From: Streptosporangiales bacterium
Lineage (GTDB): Bacteria; Actinomycetota; Actinomycetes; Streptosporangiales; Streptosporangiaceae
Length of the DNA stretch: 32,002 nucleotides
Direction: 5' to 3'
NCBI GenBank assembly: GCA_009784565.1
Contig: WRBL01000031.1
Span: 1 to 32,002 of the forward strand
A program made the position numbers and the translations under genes. The notes below the pieces were generated by a model. That model was not told the origin of the DNA. It saw only the letters and a program-made list of their open reading frames with translations, and made no database searches. Shown here in pieces: positions 16,199-24,267 of the stretch (the stretch's first letter is position 1; every line of letters starts with the position of its first letter).

Positions 16199-16978
16199 CT
16201 ACTGTTCCCGGGCGTTACCCGGACGCGGCTCGAAGCCGGCACCGGTGTCCCGGCCGCTCCACCGCGCCACGTAGCCGAACCGGTCGGTGCGGACCAGCCC
16301 GTGCCGCCATTCGACGGGCAGGCCGTTCCCGGACGCCAGGCGCTCGATGGCGAGAGCCGGCACCCTGGCGCTCAGCCCCAGCAGGGACCGCTGCTCGGGA
16401 GTGGGCATCTCCGGGGCGAGCCGCTCCCAGCCCTCGTCCGGGGACACCCCGCAGCGCTCGCGCAGCTCGCGGTAGAGCGCGGTATGCGTGAAGTCGACGC
16501 CCAGCAGCGGGCGGGCCACCGCGGCGGGCAGCCATGAGCAGTCGAGGAACACCGGCTCCTCGTCGGCCAGCCGGAGCCGTTCCAGGTAGATAAGCGGCTC
16601 GTCGGCGGGGCGGCTGAGCATCTTCGCGGCCTCGGCGTCGGTCCGCTCCTCCAGAAAGCGGACGACGCTGCGCTGCGTGTAGCCCTGCTCCTCCACGGAG
16701 CGGAACAGGCTGTAGAGGGTGCCGAGCGGCTGCTCGATCACCCGGGGCCGGACGAACGTGCCCAGGCCGCGGCCGCGGTCGATGACCCCCTCGGCCTGCA
16801 GCCGCCGGGCGGCCTCCCGCACGGTGTGCCGGCTGACGCCGTACTCGGCGATCAGTTCCGCGTCCGTGGGGAACCGCCCGCGGAACTCCCCGCGCTCGAT
16901 CCGCAGGCGCAGGTCGCCGAGAACCTGCGCCCACAGGGGCATCGGGCTGTTCTTGTCGATCATCGTGCCGCGCGTCAC
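16199..16978 (-). CDS. GntR-family (HutC/UTRA) transcriptional regulator
   Basis: A 259-aa regulator. The N-terminal winged helix reads PLWAQVLGDLRLRIERGEF, then ELIAEYGVSRHTVREAARRL, then the wing GRGLGTFVRP. The C-terminal UTRA-like effector domain spans about residues 90-245 (EPLIYLERLRLADEEPVFLD, LPVEWRHGLVRTDRFGYV). The GTG start at 16978 and ATG 16963 are both possible; neither has a clear ribosome binding site. It lies 78 bp downstream of the LLM oxidoreductase on the same strand, so it is probably the last gene of the hydantoinase operon and its regulator. The effector is unknown and is likely a pathway substrate. Confidence 0.88.
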   Translation of the reverse strand: MTRGTMIDKNSPMPLWAQVLGDLRLRIERGEFRGRFPTDAELIAEYGVSRHTVREAARRLQAEGVIDRGRGLGTFVRPRVIEQPLGTLYSLFRSVEEQGYTQRSVVRFLEERTDAEAAKMLSRPADEPLIYLERLRLADEEPVFLDCSWLPAAVARPLLGVDFTHTALYRELRERCGVSPDEGWERLAPEMPTPEQRSLLGLSARVPALAIERLASGNGLPVEWRHGLVRTDRFGYVARWSGRDTGAGFEPRPGNAREQ

Positions 16979-17056
16979 CGTCCGCCGAAACCCGCCTGTC
17001 CGCTGTGCCCTTCACCCGAATGCTACTTCGGGGGACGCGGTGCCCGGCGGTCTGCG

Positions 17057-17956
17057 CTATCGCAACTCGGCGTCGGCCCGGGCCTTCAGCTCGGCAATGA
17101 ACCCGATGTGCTCGTCGAGGGTGGAGAGCCCGTTCCGCCCGCTCGTCACCGCGATGTCCGTGGCCCCCTCGGCACGCAGCCGCCGCAGGGCGCCGACGGT
17201 CGGCTCGAGCCAGGATCCCTCCCGGTCGGGCAGCAGGTTGAAGACGGCCCGGAAGCCATCGACCGGGCGGCCCTCCTCATGCAGCAGTTCCCGCACTCGC
17301 CGCCAGGAAGCGACGGCCTGGTCGCTGAGCCCGTAGCCGAAGACGAACCCGTCCGCCAGCCGGGCTGCGCGCCGGAACGCGGCCTCCGATGACCCGCCGA
17401 GCCAGATCGGGATCGGGCCCGACGGCGCGGGACAGACCGCGGCCCGGTCGATCTGGTCAAACTCGCCCGCGAACGTGACGGGCTCGCCGCTCCACAGCCT
17501 GCGAAGATAGGGGATCTGCTCATCCAGCCGACGCCCTCGGGTCCTCCAGCGGGCCCCGAGCGCGTGGTACTCCACGGGGTTGTAGCCGATACCGACGCCA
17601 AGCCGGAGGCGGCCGCCTGACAGCAGGTCCACGTCCGCCGCCTGCCGGGCGACCAGGACCGTCTGGCGCTGCGGCAGGATCAGGATGCCGGTGATCAGCT
17701 CGATCCGCTCGGTAATCCCGGCGAGATACCCGAACGCGACGAGCGGGTCATGGAAAGGATCCCGCTCGCCGTAAGAACGATCCGGCACCGGCGGCTCGCG
17801 GCGCACTCCGCGGACCGCGCCCACGACGTGGTCATACAGCAGCAGATGGTCGTACCCGAGCTCCTCGGCGGCGAGCGCGAACCGGCGCAGTGCCATCGGA
17901 TCACGGCTCAGCTCATCCTGGGGGAAAGTGACGCCAAGCTTCACCCGGGTGGCCAT
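17057..17956 (-). CDS. LLM-class F420-dependent oxidoreductase
   Basis: A 299-aa TIM-barrel luciferase-like oxidoreductase. The N-terminal KLGVTFPQDELSRDP, the AEELGYDHLLLYDHVVG motif, RLRLGVGIGYNPVEYHALG and PIPIWLGGSSEAAFRRAARLADG are characteristic of the probable-F420 subfamily. ATG 17956 is chosen because GGAG lies 6 nt upstream; the ORF-track start is a TTG two codons earlier. It follows the isochorismatase-fold gene by 9 bp, so it is in the same operon. A redox step on the same N-heterocycle, or a side chain of it, is a reasonable guess. FMN use cannot be excluded. Confidence 0.88.
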   Translation of the reverse strand: MATRVKLGVTFPQDELSRDPMALRRFALAAEELGYDHLLLYDHVVGAVRGVRREPPVPDRSYGERDPFHDPLVAFGYLAGITERIELITGILILPQRQTVLVARQAADVDLLSGGRLRLGVGIGYNPVEYHALGARWRTRGRRLDEQIPYLRRLWSGEPVTFAGEFDQIDRAAVCPAPSGPIPIWLGGSSEAAFRRAARLADGFVFGYGLSDQAVASWRRVRELLHEEGRPVDGFRAVFNLLPDREGSWLEPTVGALRRLRAEGATDIAVTSGRNGLSTLDEHIGFIAELKARADAELR

Positions 17957-17965
17957 CGGCAACTC

Positions 17966-18601
17966 CTATACCTGGTGCGAATCAGAAATTCGCAGGTGGA
18001 CGAGCGCCTCCGGGACGTCGACGATGTCGGCGTACTTTGCATCGAGGTCGGCGAGGTTACCCCCGTGGACAGCCTCCGACCGGTCCGCGCACGCGTCGCG
18101 CACCACCAGCGGCCGGAAGCCCGCGTTGAGCGCGTCCATCGCCGTGGCCCGGACGCAGCCGGAGGTGGACACCCCTGCGATCGCCAGGGTGTCCACCCCG
18201 AGCGTGGTCAGGGTGCTGGCCAGCGAGGTGCCGAAGAACGCGGAGGCGTACTGCTTGGTCACCACGGTTTCCCCCGGGGCCGGAGCGAGGGTCAGGGCAC
18301 CCCAGTCGCCCGGAGCGCCCTCGGCGAAACAGGCCAGGGCCGGCACCTTCCGGATGAACAGTCCGGCGTCGGCCAGATCAGCGGCGTAGCGCACGACCGT
18401 CCAGATCACAGGACGGCGGCCGGCCCGGGCGGCCTTGACCAGGGCGTCCGCGGCTGCCACCGCCGGCCCGGGGTCCGGGAGGGCGAACGGCCCTCCCGGG
18501 TCCGTGTACGCGCGGACGAGATCGATGACGAGGACCGCCGGCGACTCGCCCCATCCGACACGACCCGAGAAGCCGGCACCGTGCGCTCCGCCTGGCGTCA
18601 T
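17966..18601 (-). CDS. Isochorismatase-family cysteine hydrolase, N-carbamoylsarcosine amidase-like
   Basis: A 211-aa alpha/beta hydrolase. The catalytic triad of the family is visible: Asp in AVLVIDLVRAYTDP, Lys in VVTKQYASAFFG and the nucleophilic Cys in GVSTSGCVRATAMDAL. The SGCVRAT block closely resembles N-carbamoylsarcosine amidohydrolase, which releases ammonia and CO2 from an N-carbamoyl amino acid. ATG 18601 overlaps the stop of the hydantoinase B gene (ATGA). With hydantoinase A and B upstream, it would hydrolyse the ring-opened product. Other amide substrates (nicotinamide, ureidoacrylate) remain possible. Confidence 0.85.
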   Translation of the reverse strand: MTPGGAHGAGFSGRVGWGESPAVLVIDLVRAYTDPGGPFALPDPGPAVAAADALVKAARAGRRPVIWTVVRYAADLADAGLFIRKVPALACFAEGAPGDWGALTLAPAPGETVVTKQYASAFFGTSLASTLTTLGVDTLAIAGVSTSGCVRATAMDALNAGFRPLVVRDACADRSEAVHGGNLADLDAKYADIVDVPEALVHLRISDSHQV

Positions 18602-20475
18602 TCCGCCTCCCACACCGGCCGCTTCGGGGCCGGCAGCCCGGTTTCCTCCTCGCAGCGCGCGAGCAGTTCCTCGATCGGCGGGCCCATGTCGAAGACCGGC
18701 AGCTCGGCCGGGCGGCCGACGCGCATCCGTTCGCGGAGCGCGGCCGTCGCCGCGCTGTCAACGGCACCGTCATCGGCGACCACGACACCGTAACGGCGAG
18801 CGCCCTCCACGGTCACGAGTCCCCGGCGCACCTCCAGCGCCACCAGCCCGGCGCCGCGCTCGAGCGGGTCGCCCCAGCCGCCACCGCCCCAGGTGACGAA
18901 GTGGAGCACGTCGCCCTCGCTGACGGGAAAGCCGTGGATCTTGCTGGGGATGACTTCCCTGCTGCCGTCGGCCCGGTCGATCCACTTCGTGCCGCGTGTA
19001 CCCGGGTGACCGCCGTTGACCCCCCACGGATAGGTCAGCCACCGGTCGTCGTGGATCGCGATCTCGCCCGGTTCCCCGAAGACGTACGCCACGTCGACGC
19101 CGTTGCCGCCCCGGTTGAGCCCGGGACCGCCGGTGTCAGCGATCGTCTCCCAGCGCTCGATCCGCAGCGGGTAATACGACTCCAGATACTCGCACGGAAT
19201 GTTGACGAAGCTCGGCCACAATGAGTGACCGTCCGGGCCGTCGCCCAGCGGGCGCCCGGGGATGCCGCCGAAGCCGATCGAGTAGAGCTGGAACCACTCG
19301 CCCTTACGCTCGCCCGACGTGTAGTGCCCGGAGTACATGAAGTGCGGAGAGGAAGAGAAGCCTGCCGCGTTGAGCAGCGCCGGGTTGGTCTGGCCCAGCA
19401 GGCCCCCGAAGAGGTCGAAGACCCGGCCGATGCCGTGATTGCGGCCGCTGAGCGCCGCGGGGTACCTGGGCTTCCAGTACGACCCGTCCGGGATCGTGAC
19501 GTCGACCAGCGGGTAGAAGCCGTCGTTCCACAGGATCTGCGGATCGGCGACCGTGATCATGTAGATCCCGAAGAACATCCGGGCGAGGTTCTCGTTGATG
19601 TAGTAGTTGACCGGGCCGGCCGCTTGCGGACTTGAGCCGGTGAAGTCCAGGTGGACCTTCTCCCCGGTCCGGGTCAGCGAGAGCTTCAGCTCGTAAGGTC
19701 CGTTACCCACGCCGTCGTCGCAGATGTAGTCGGTGAACGAGATCGTCTTCCCGTCCTCGAAGACCGCCGCGAGCAGGACCCTCATCGCCTCGTAGTTACG
19801 CTGCAGCAGCGCGTCCAGCGCGGACAGGTACGTCGCCGTGCCGAACCGGTCGCACATCTCGGTGACGCGCCGGCCGGCCGTGCGGACCGCGGCCACGAGG
19901 CCGTTCAGGTCAGCGCGGTTCCAGTCCGGCATCCGCACCTGGTTGAGGATGATCGCGAGCGCGTCCCGGCTCAGCTCGCCCTTCCGGTAGAGCTTGAACG
20001 GCGGGATGATCACTCCCTCCTCGTAGATCGTGCGCGCGTCCGTCGGCATGGAGGACGGCGTCTTGCCGCCCACGTCGGACATGTGGCCGAACATCGACGC
20101 CCAGCCGACGACGCGCCCCTCATGGAAGATCGGCATCACGACCAGCCAGTCGTTGGCGTGGCTGATGGCCGCTCCGCAGGCGTACGGGTCGGAGGTCAGC
20201 AGGACATCGCCCTCCTCGATCGTGCCGTCGAAGCCGTCGAGGAAGTCCGGGACGGACAGTCCGAACTGGCCGACCACCATCTTCCCGCTCGGGTCGCCGA
20301 TCAGGGGGAACTCGTCGTGCTGCTCGCGGATGCCGGGCGACAGCGCGGTACGGAAGAGGACCTCGTCCATCTCGTAGCGGGCGTTGCGCAGCCCGTTCTC
20401 GATCAGGTCGAGCGTCACGGGGTCGACTGAGACGGGGTCGACCCTTCCCGTCGCGGTCTCGATGATCTCGGCCAT
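18598..20475 (-). CDS. hyuB: Hydantoinase B/oxoprolinase family subunit
   Basis: A 625-aa HyuB subunit of an ATP-dependent ring-opening amidohydrolase or a related carboxylase. The N-terminal VDPVTLDLIENGLRNARYEM, the SDPYACGAAISHANDWLVV block, and the metal/active-site region HVNDW-like plus MFGHMSDVGG are typical. The C-terminal GGGGWGDPLERGAGLVALEV ends like other HyuB proteins. Its ATG overlaps the HyuA stop (TGATG) behind a GAGGAGG site. HyuA/HyuB pairs include N-methylhydantoinase, 5-oxoprolinase and acetophenone/acetone carboxylases. No third carboxylase subunit is nearby, which favours hydantoinase chemistry. Confidence 0.9.
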   Translation of the reverse strand: MAEIIETATGRVDPVSVDPVTLDLIENGLRNARYEMDEVLFRTALSPGIREQHDEFPLIGDPSGKMVVGQFGLSVPDFLDGFDGTIEEGDVLLTSDPYACGAAISHANDWLVVMPIFHEGRVVGWASMFGHMSDVGGKTPSSMPTDARTIYEEGVIIPPFKLYRKGELSRDALAIILNQVRMPDWNRADLNGLVAAVRTAGRRVTEMCDRFGTATYLSALDALLQRNYEAMRVLLAAVFEDGKTISFTDYICDDGVGNGPYELKLSLTRTGEKVHLDFTGSSPQAAGPVNYYINENLARMFFGIYMITVADPQILWNDGFYPLVDVTIPDGSYWKPRYPAALSGRNHGIGRVFDLFGGLLGQTNPALLNAAGFSSSPHFMYSGHYTSGERKGEWFQLYSIGFGGIPGRPLGDGPDGHSLWPSFVNIPCEYLESYYPLRIERWETIADTGGPGLNRGGNGVDVAYVFGEPGEIAIHDDRWLTYPWGVNGGHPGTRGTKWIDRADGSREVIPSKIHGFPVSEGDVLHFVTWGGGGWGDPLERGAGLVALEVRRGLVTVEGARRYGVVVADDGAVDSAATAALRERMRVGRPAELPVFDMGPPIEELLARCEEETGLPAPKRPVWEAE

Positions 20476-22532
20476 CACGCCTCCTCGGCGTTAAGCGGGT
20501 TGAGGAGCAGGCTGCCCGAGGGATGCACGACGGCGTGATGCCCCGGCAGGACCAGGGTGGTCGAGTCCATCTCGGTGACTACCGCGGGGCCGCGCACGTC
20601 GTCGCCAGCCCGGAGCCGGCCGCGGTCATAGATCTGCGCCGCGACGCTCTTGCCGCCGATGTGCAGGCGGTGGGTGCCCGCGAGCGCGGCCGACGGGTCG
20701 CCGCTGCCCTCGGGCAGCGCGACGACGCCCACGGTGGGGAGCGGGCCGGTGACCGTGGCGCGGGCGTTGACGAGCTCGTGATCCACGGTGAGGAGGAAGG
20801 AGAAAAGCCGTTCGTGCTCGGCGTCGAAGAGCGCGGCGAGCTCGGGGAGCGTGGTCGCGGAGCCGGGCACCGGGATCGGGATCTCGAAGCCCTGGCCGTG
20901 GTAGCGGACATCGACCTGGTAGGACGTCGTCTGGTCGGCGGGATCGACGCCCTGCCCGGCCAGCCGCTCGCCCGCCTCGGCCGCGAGCTCATTCAGGATC
21001 GCTTTCAGGTCGCCGTCGCCCAGATCACCGAACGTGGCGAGGACGGTCCGGGCGGACTCGTCGCGCAGGCTTGTCGTGGCGTCGCCGAGCGCGCACAGGA
21101 CCCCCGGCGAGGGCGGCACGATCACCGGCCAGGCACCGGTCAGCTTCGCCAGCGCGTTGGCGTGCAGCGGGCCGGCGCCGCCGAAGGCGACGAGCGCGAA
21201 GTCACGCGGGTCGAAGCCCTGCTGGACCGAGACCAGTCGCAGTCCGCCGAGCATGTTCTCGTTGACGATGTCGATGATGCCCTCGGCCGCGGCCTCGGCG
21301 GACTCCAGCCCGATCGCGTCGGCGACGGACTGCACGGCGGTCCTGGCCGCGCCGGGGTCGAGGGCGATCTCGCCCCCGGCCAGGCTGGAAGGAAGGTAGC
21401 CGAGCACCACGTTGGCGTCGGTAACCGTCGGCTCGGTGCCGCCCTTTCCGTAGGCCGCCGGCCCCGGCGCCGCGCCGGCGGACTGCGGGCCGACCCGGAG
21501 CGCCTTCGTCAGCTCCGGCACGTGCGCGATCGAGCCGCCCCCGGCACCGACGGTGCGCACGTCGACGCTGGAAGCACGCACCTTCAGGTCGCCGACCTCG
21601 GTCTCGCGGCCGATCCGGGGACTGAGGTCCCGCACGAGCGCGATATCCGTTGACGTACCGCCCATGTCGAAGGTGATGAAGTCGCGGTAGCCGCATTGCC
21701 CGGCCACCCATGCCGCGCCCGTTACCCCGCCGGCCGGGCCGGAAAGAAGGAGCGTGACCGGGGCGTCAATCGCGCTGTGCGCCGCCGACAGCCCGCCGTC
21801 GCTGCGCAGGATGGCGAGCTCCCCTGAGACACCGCCCTCGCGAAGCTGCCCGGCCAGGTTCTCCACGTACTTCTTCACCTGCGGCTGGACGTAGCCGTTG
21901 GCGACGGTGGTCACGGTGCGCTCGTACTCGCGCAGCTCGGGCAGCACGTCGCAGGAGAGCGAGACCGGAACGCCGGGCAGCAGTTCCGCGGCGATCTCGG
22001 CGATCCGGCGCTCGTGCCCGGGCTCGGCGAAGGAGTTGATCAGGCAGACCGCCAGCGCCTCGACGCCGGCGCCCGCGAGCTTCGCCAGCTGGACGCGGAC
22101 GTCCTTCTCGTCCAGCTGGCGGATCACCGTGCCGTCCGAGCCGACCCGTTCGTCGACCTCGACCGTGTTCTCAAGCGCGGCCAGCGGCTCCGGCTTGGGC
22201 CAGATAATCCATCCGGCCAGGCCGCCGGGGACGTAGGACCGGCCGATCTGGAGCACCTGCCGGAAGCCCTTAGTCGTGACCAGGCCGACGGAGGCGCCCT
22301 TGCCCTCAAGAATCGCGTTGGTGGCGATGGTCGTCCCGTGGAGCACCTGTCCGACCTCGGCCAGCCCGATTCCGGCCGCGGCGCAGACCTGGCCGATCCC
22401 GTTGAGCACCCCCACCGCCTGGTCGCCAGGAGTGGACGCGGTCTTGGCCCGCCAGGTGACGCCGCTCCCCTCCTCAACCAGTAGCACGTCGGTGAAGGTG
22501 CCGCCGACATCGACTCCGAGTCGGTAGCTCAT
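20475..22532 (-). CDS. hyuA: Hydantoinase A/oxoprolinase family subunit
   Basis: A 685-aa ATP-using subunit of the actin/ASKHA type. The phosphate-binding loop GVDVGGTFTDVLLVE starts the protein, and FDMGGTSTDIALVRD gives the second nucleotide motif. GTTIATNAILEGKGASVGLV, LSGPAGGVTGAAWVAG and VGAGGGSIAHV are family signatures. Together with HyuB it would couple ATP hydrolysis to opening of a cyclic imide or hydantoin. The ATG at 22532 is first in the operon. The upstream 263-bp gap to the divergent DUF72 gene must hold its promoter; I could not place one confidently. Confidence 0.92.
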   Translation of the reverse strand: MSYRLGVDVGGTFTDVLLVEEGSGVTWRAKTASTPGDQAVGVLNGIGQVCAAAGIGLAEVGQVLHGTTIATNAILEGKGASVGLVTTKGFRQVLQIGRSYVPGGLAGWIIWPKPEPLAALENTVEVDERVGSDGTVIRQLDEKDVRVQLAKLAGAGVEALAVCLINSFAEPGHERRIAEIAAELLPGVPVSLSCDVLPELREYERTVTTVANGYVQPQVKKYVENLAGQLREGGVSGELAILRSDGGLSAAHSAIDAPVTLLLSGPAGGVTGAAWVAGQCGYRDFITFDMGGTSTDIALVRDLSPRIGRETEVGDLKVRASSVDVRTVGAGGGSIAHVPELTKALRVGPQSAGAAPGPAAYGKGGTEPTVTDANVVLGYLPSSLAGGEIALDPGAARTAVQSVADAIGLESAEAAAEGIIDIVNENMLGGLRLVSVQQGFDPRDFALVAFGGAGPLHANALAKLTGAWPVIVPPSPGVLCALGDATTSLRDESARTVLATFGDLGDGDLKAILNELAAEAGERLAGQGVDPADQTTSYQVDVRYHGQGFEIPIPVPGSATTLPELAALFDAEHERLFSFLLTVDHELVNARATVTGPLPTVGVVALPEGSGDPSAALAGTHRLHIGGKSVAAQIYDRGRLRAGDDVRGPAVVTEMDSTTLVLPGHHAVVHPSGSLLLNPLNAEEA

Positions 22533-22795
22533 GACGCCTCCTGTTCAGATGTAGGGGCGGGGGTAGCCGCTCCTGCCATGATCGCACGGACGTTGTCGGT
22601 ATGCGCGGTTATGACGGCCTGACCATCGCTCCGCTACCCGGCCCGGCAGACAGGGCGTCACCACCATCGTCGCCTCTTCTATCCTGGAGTCGGAGAGTCG
22701 AACGGTATAGATCCCAAGACGCCCGGCCCGTTTGCGGCGAGCTGCCGCGACCCGCTGAGAGCCGCCCACGAGAAGCACCTGTTACGGATTGTAAA
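22533..22795. other. Divergent intergenic region between hyuA and the first DUF72 gene
   Basis: A 263-bp non-coding gap between two divergently transcribed genes. On the minus strand TACAAT (within tttacaatcc, near 22790) could be a -10, giving a leader of about 250 nt for hyuA, but no matching -35 is evident. No strong palindrome and no copy of the TGTACGTACA site was found. The short ORF that crosses it has no coding features. Confidence 0.4.
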
Positions 22796-23644
22796 GTGTC
22801 CCCAACCCTGCATGTCGGATGCGCGATGTGGACTCACTCCGCCTGGCCCACGCACCGTGCCCCCGCCCGCGACCGCCTTCGCGCCTACGGGGGCTCGCTG
22901 AACGCGGTGGAAGGAAATACCAGCTTTTACGCCACGCCGTCCATACCCACCGTTCAGACATGGGCGGACCAGGTCCCGCCGGACTTCCGGTTCGTCATGA
23001 AGCTCCCGAAGACCGTCACCCACGAGCACCGGCTGGCTCCCACCGGAGACGCCGATCTGCGCACGTTCCTGGACGCGATGGAGCCCCTGGGAGAGCGGGC
23101 GCACATGCTGTGGGTGCAGTTGCCTGCTAAGTTCGGGCCGGGCGGTGTGGACGCGCTCGCCCGGTTCCTGCGCCGCCTGCCGACAGGGCACCGGTACTGC
23201 GCCGAGGTCCGCCACCCCGCGTTCTTCACCGACCCGCGCGCCGAGCGCGACCTGGAGCGAGCGCTGGAGACTGTGGGCGCGGAATGGGCGACGTTCGACA
23301 CCACCGTGCTGTTCGAAAACCCGCCCGCCAGCGAAGCCGAGCGGGAAGGCCAGGCTAAGAAGCCCCGCGCGCCCCGCCGGACCCGGGCCCTCACCGGCCA
23401 TCCCGTCGTCCGCTACATCGGCCGCGACGATCCCGCGCGCACGGCCGAAGGCTGGGAGCCGTGGGCCGACCAGGCGGCCGTCTGGCTGCGGGAAGGCCGG
23501 TCCCCGACGGTCTTCATCCACACGCCCGACAACGATCGCGCCATGGAACTGGCCCGGAAATTCCATTCGGACGTCCGCACCAGGGTGCCCGGGACCAGCC
23601 CACTGCCGGACCCGGTCTCCGGGGACCCGCTGACACTGTTCTGA
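22796..23644 (+). CDS. DUF72 domain-containing protein (full-length copy)
   Basis: A 282-aa TIM-barrel-like protein of unknown function. Family marks are LHVGCAMWTHSAW at the N-terminus, VEGNTSFYATPSIPTVQTWA, PDFRFVMKLPKTVTHEHRL, and the C-terminal VFIHTPDNDRAMELARKF. Most DUF72 proteins start with a 'hhVGTSGW' strand, so GTG 22796 (weak GGA upstream) is preferred over the longer ORF-track start. A closely related copy lies at 27045-27776; for example YIGRDDP, WADQAA.WLREGRSPTVFIHTPDN and AEREGQAKKPRAPRR are shared. The function of DUF72 is not established. Confidence 0.85.
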   Translation: MSPTLHVGCAMWTHSAWPTHRAPARDRLRAYGGSLNAVEGNTSFYATPSIPTVQTWADQVPPDFRFVMKLPKTVTHEHRLAPTGDADLRTFLDAMEPLGERAHMLWVQLPAKFGPGGVDALARFLRRLPTGHRYCAEVRHPAFFTDPRAERDLERALETVGAEWATFDTTVLFENPPASEAEREGQAKKPRAPRRTRALTGHPVVRYIGRDDPARTAEGWEPWADQAAVWLREGRSPTVFIHTPDNDRAMELARKFHSDVRTRVPGTSPLPDPVSGDPLTLF

Positions 23645-23748
23645 CGCTGGCCTCGGAAGGGTGCCTGTGAGCCGTGGGCATGCCGGGAGAGGGCCAGACC
23701 TGGCGCGTTTGCCTGCGGGTGATCTCCGTGCGTGGGCAGTATGACTCC

Positions 23749-24267
23749 ATGCTGAGGATGCGTCCGGCGGGCAGTCAGGATCGCGATGCTGTCCGGGAGA
23801 TGATCAGTGCCCGGTGCGAGTGGATGGAGGCGCGGGGCCTGTCGTCGTGGCGGCCGCGCCTGGATGACCTCGTGGCGCAGACCGATAACCCCTGCGGGGA
23901 CGTGTGGGTCCTGGAACGGGACGGTCAGGTCATCGGCCGGACGACCCTGCAGGCGGACGCGCCGCCGCCGTGGGGGTGGACTGACGCCGAGCGGGCCGAA
24001 CCGGCGCTGTACCTGACGACCACGCTCACCGACCCCGGGCACCGGGACGTCAAGCCGGGCACCCTGATCGCCTGGTGGGCGGTCGGCCAGGCTGCGGAGG
24101 CCGACGCGGCCTGGGTGCGGCGCGACTGCGCGTTCACCGGGCTCGCGAAGTACTACCAGTCCCAGGGGTATGACTTGATCCGCGAGGCCGAGTTCAAGGG
24201 GCACCGGCTGTTCATGATGGCCCGGCGCGCGGAGCGGCTCGACCTCTCGGACACCTTTCACAGGTAG
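23749..24267 (+). CDS. GNAT-family N-acetyltransferase
   Basis: A protein of about 172 aa from ATG 23749 (MLRMRPAGSQDRDAVREMI), with ATG 23758 as alternative; neither has a clear ribosome binding site. The N-terminal RPA..QDRDAVREMISARCEW strand-helix, the central DVWVLERDGQVIGRTTLQ strands and the later LAKYYQSQGYDLI, where an acetyl-CoA-fold GNAT has its last helix, fit the fold. The usual QxxGxG/A loop is not obvious; its place may be taken by VKPGTLIAWWAV. The gene is convergent with the cyclase-like gene, overlapping it by 10 bp. Acetyltransferases tailor some lasso peptides (albusnodin), so a role in the RiPP locus is possible but unproven. Confidence 0.7.
   Translation: MLRMRPAGSQDRDAVREMISARCEWMEARGLSSWRPRLDDLVAQTDNPCGDVWVLERDGQVIGRTTLQADAPPPWGWTDAERAEPALYLTTTLTDPGHRDVKPGTLIAWWAVGQAAEADAAWVRRDCAFTGLAKYYQSQGYDLIREAEFKGHRLFMMARRAERLDLSDTFHR

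Noticed and set aside
16145-16537. Plus-strand ORF with a GGAGGAAGGC-GTG start beyond the CstR sites
   Set aside because: The ribosome-binding-like sequence is part of a small hairpin and the ORF is antisense to the GntR effector domain with no protein-like features.
22601-22795. N-terminal extension of the first DUF72 ORF (65 residues)
   Set aside because: The family normally starts at the VGxxxW strand, and the extension is of non-coding composition lying in the promoter gap.
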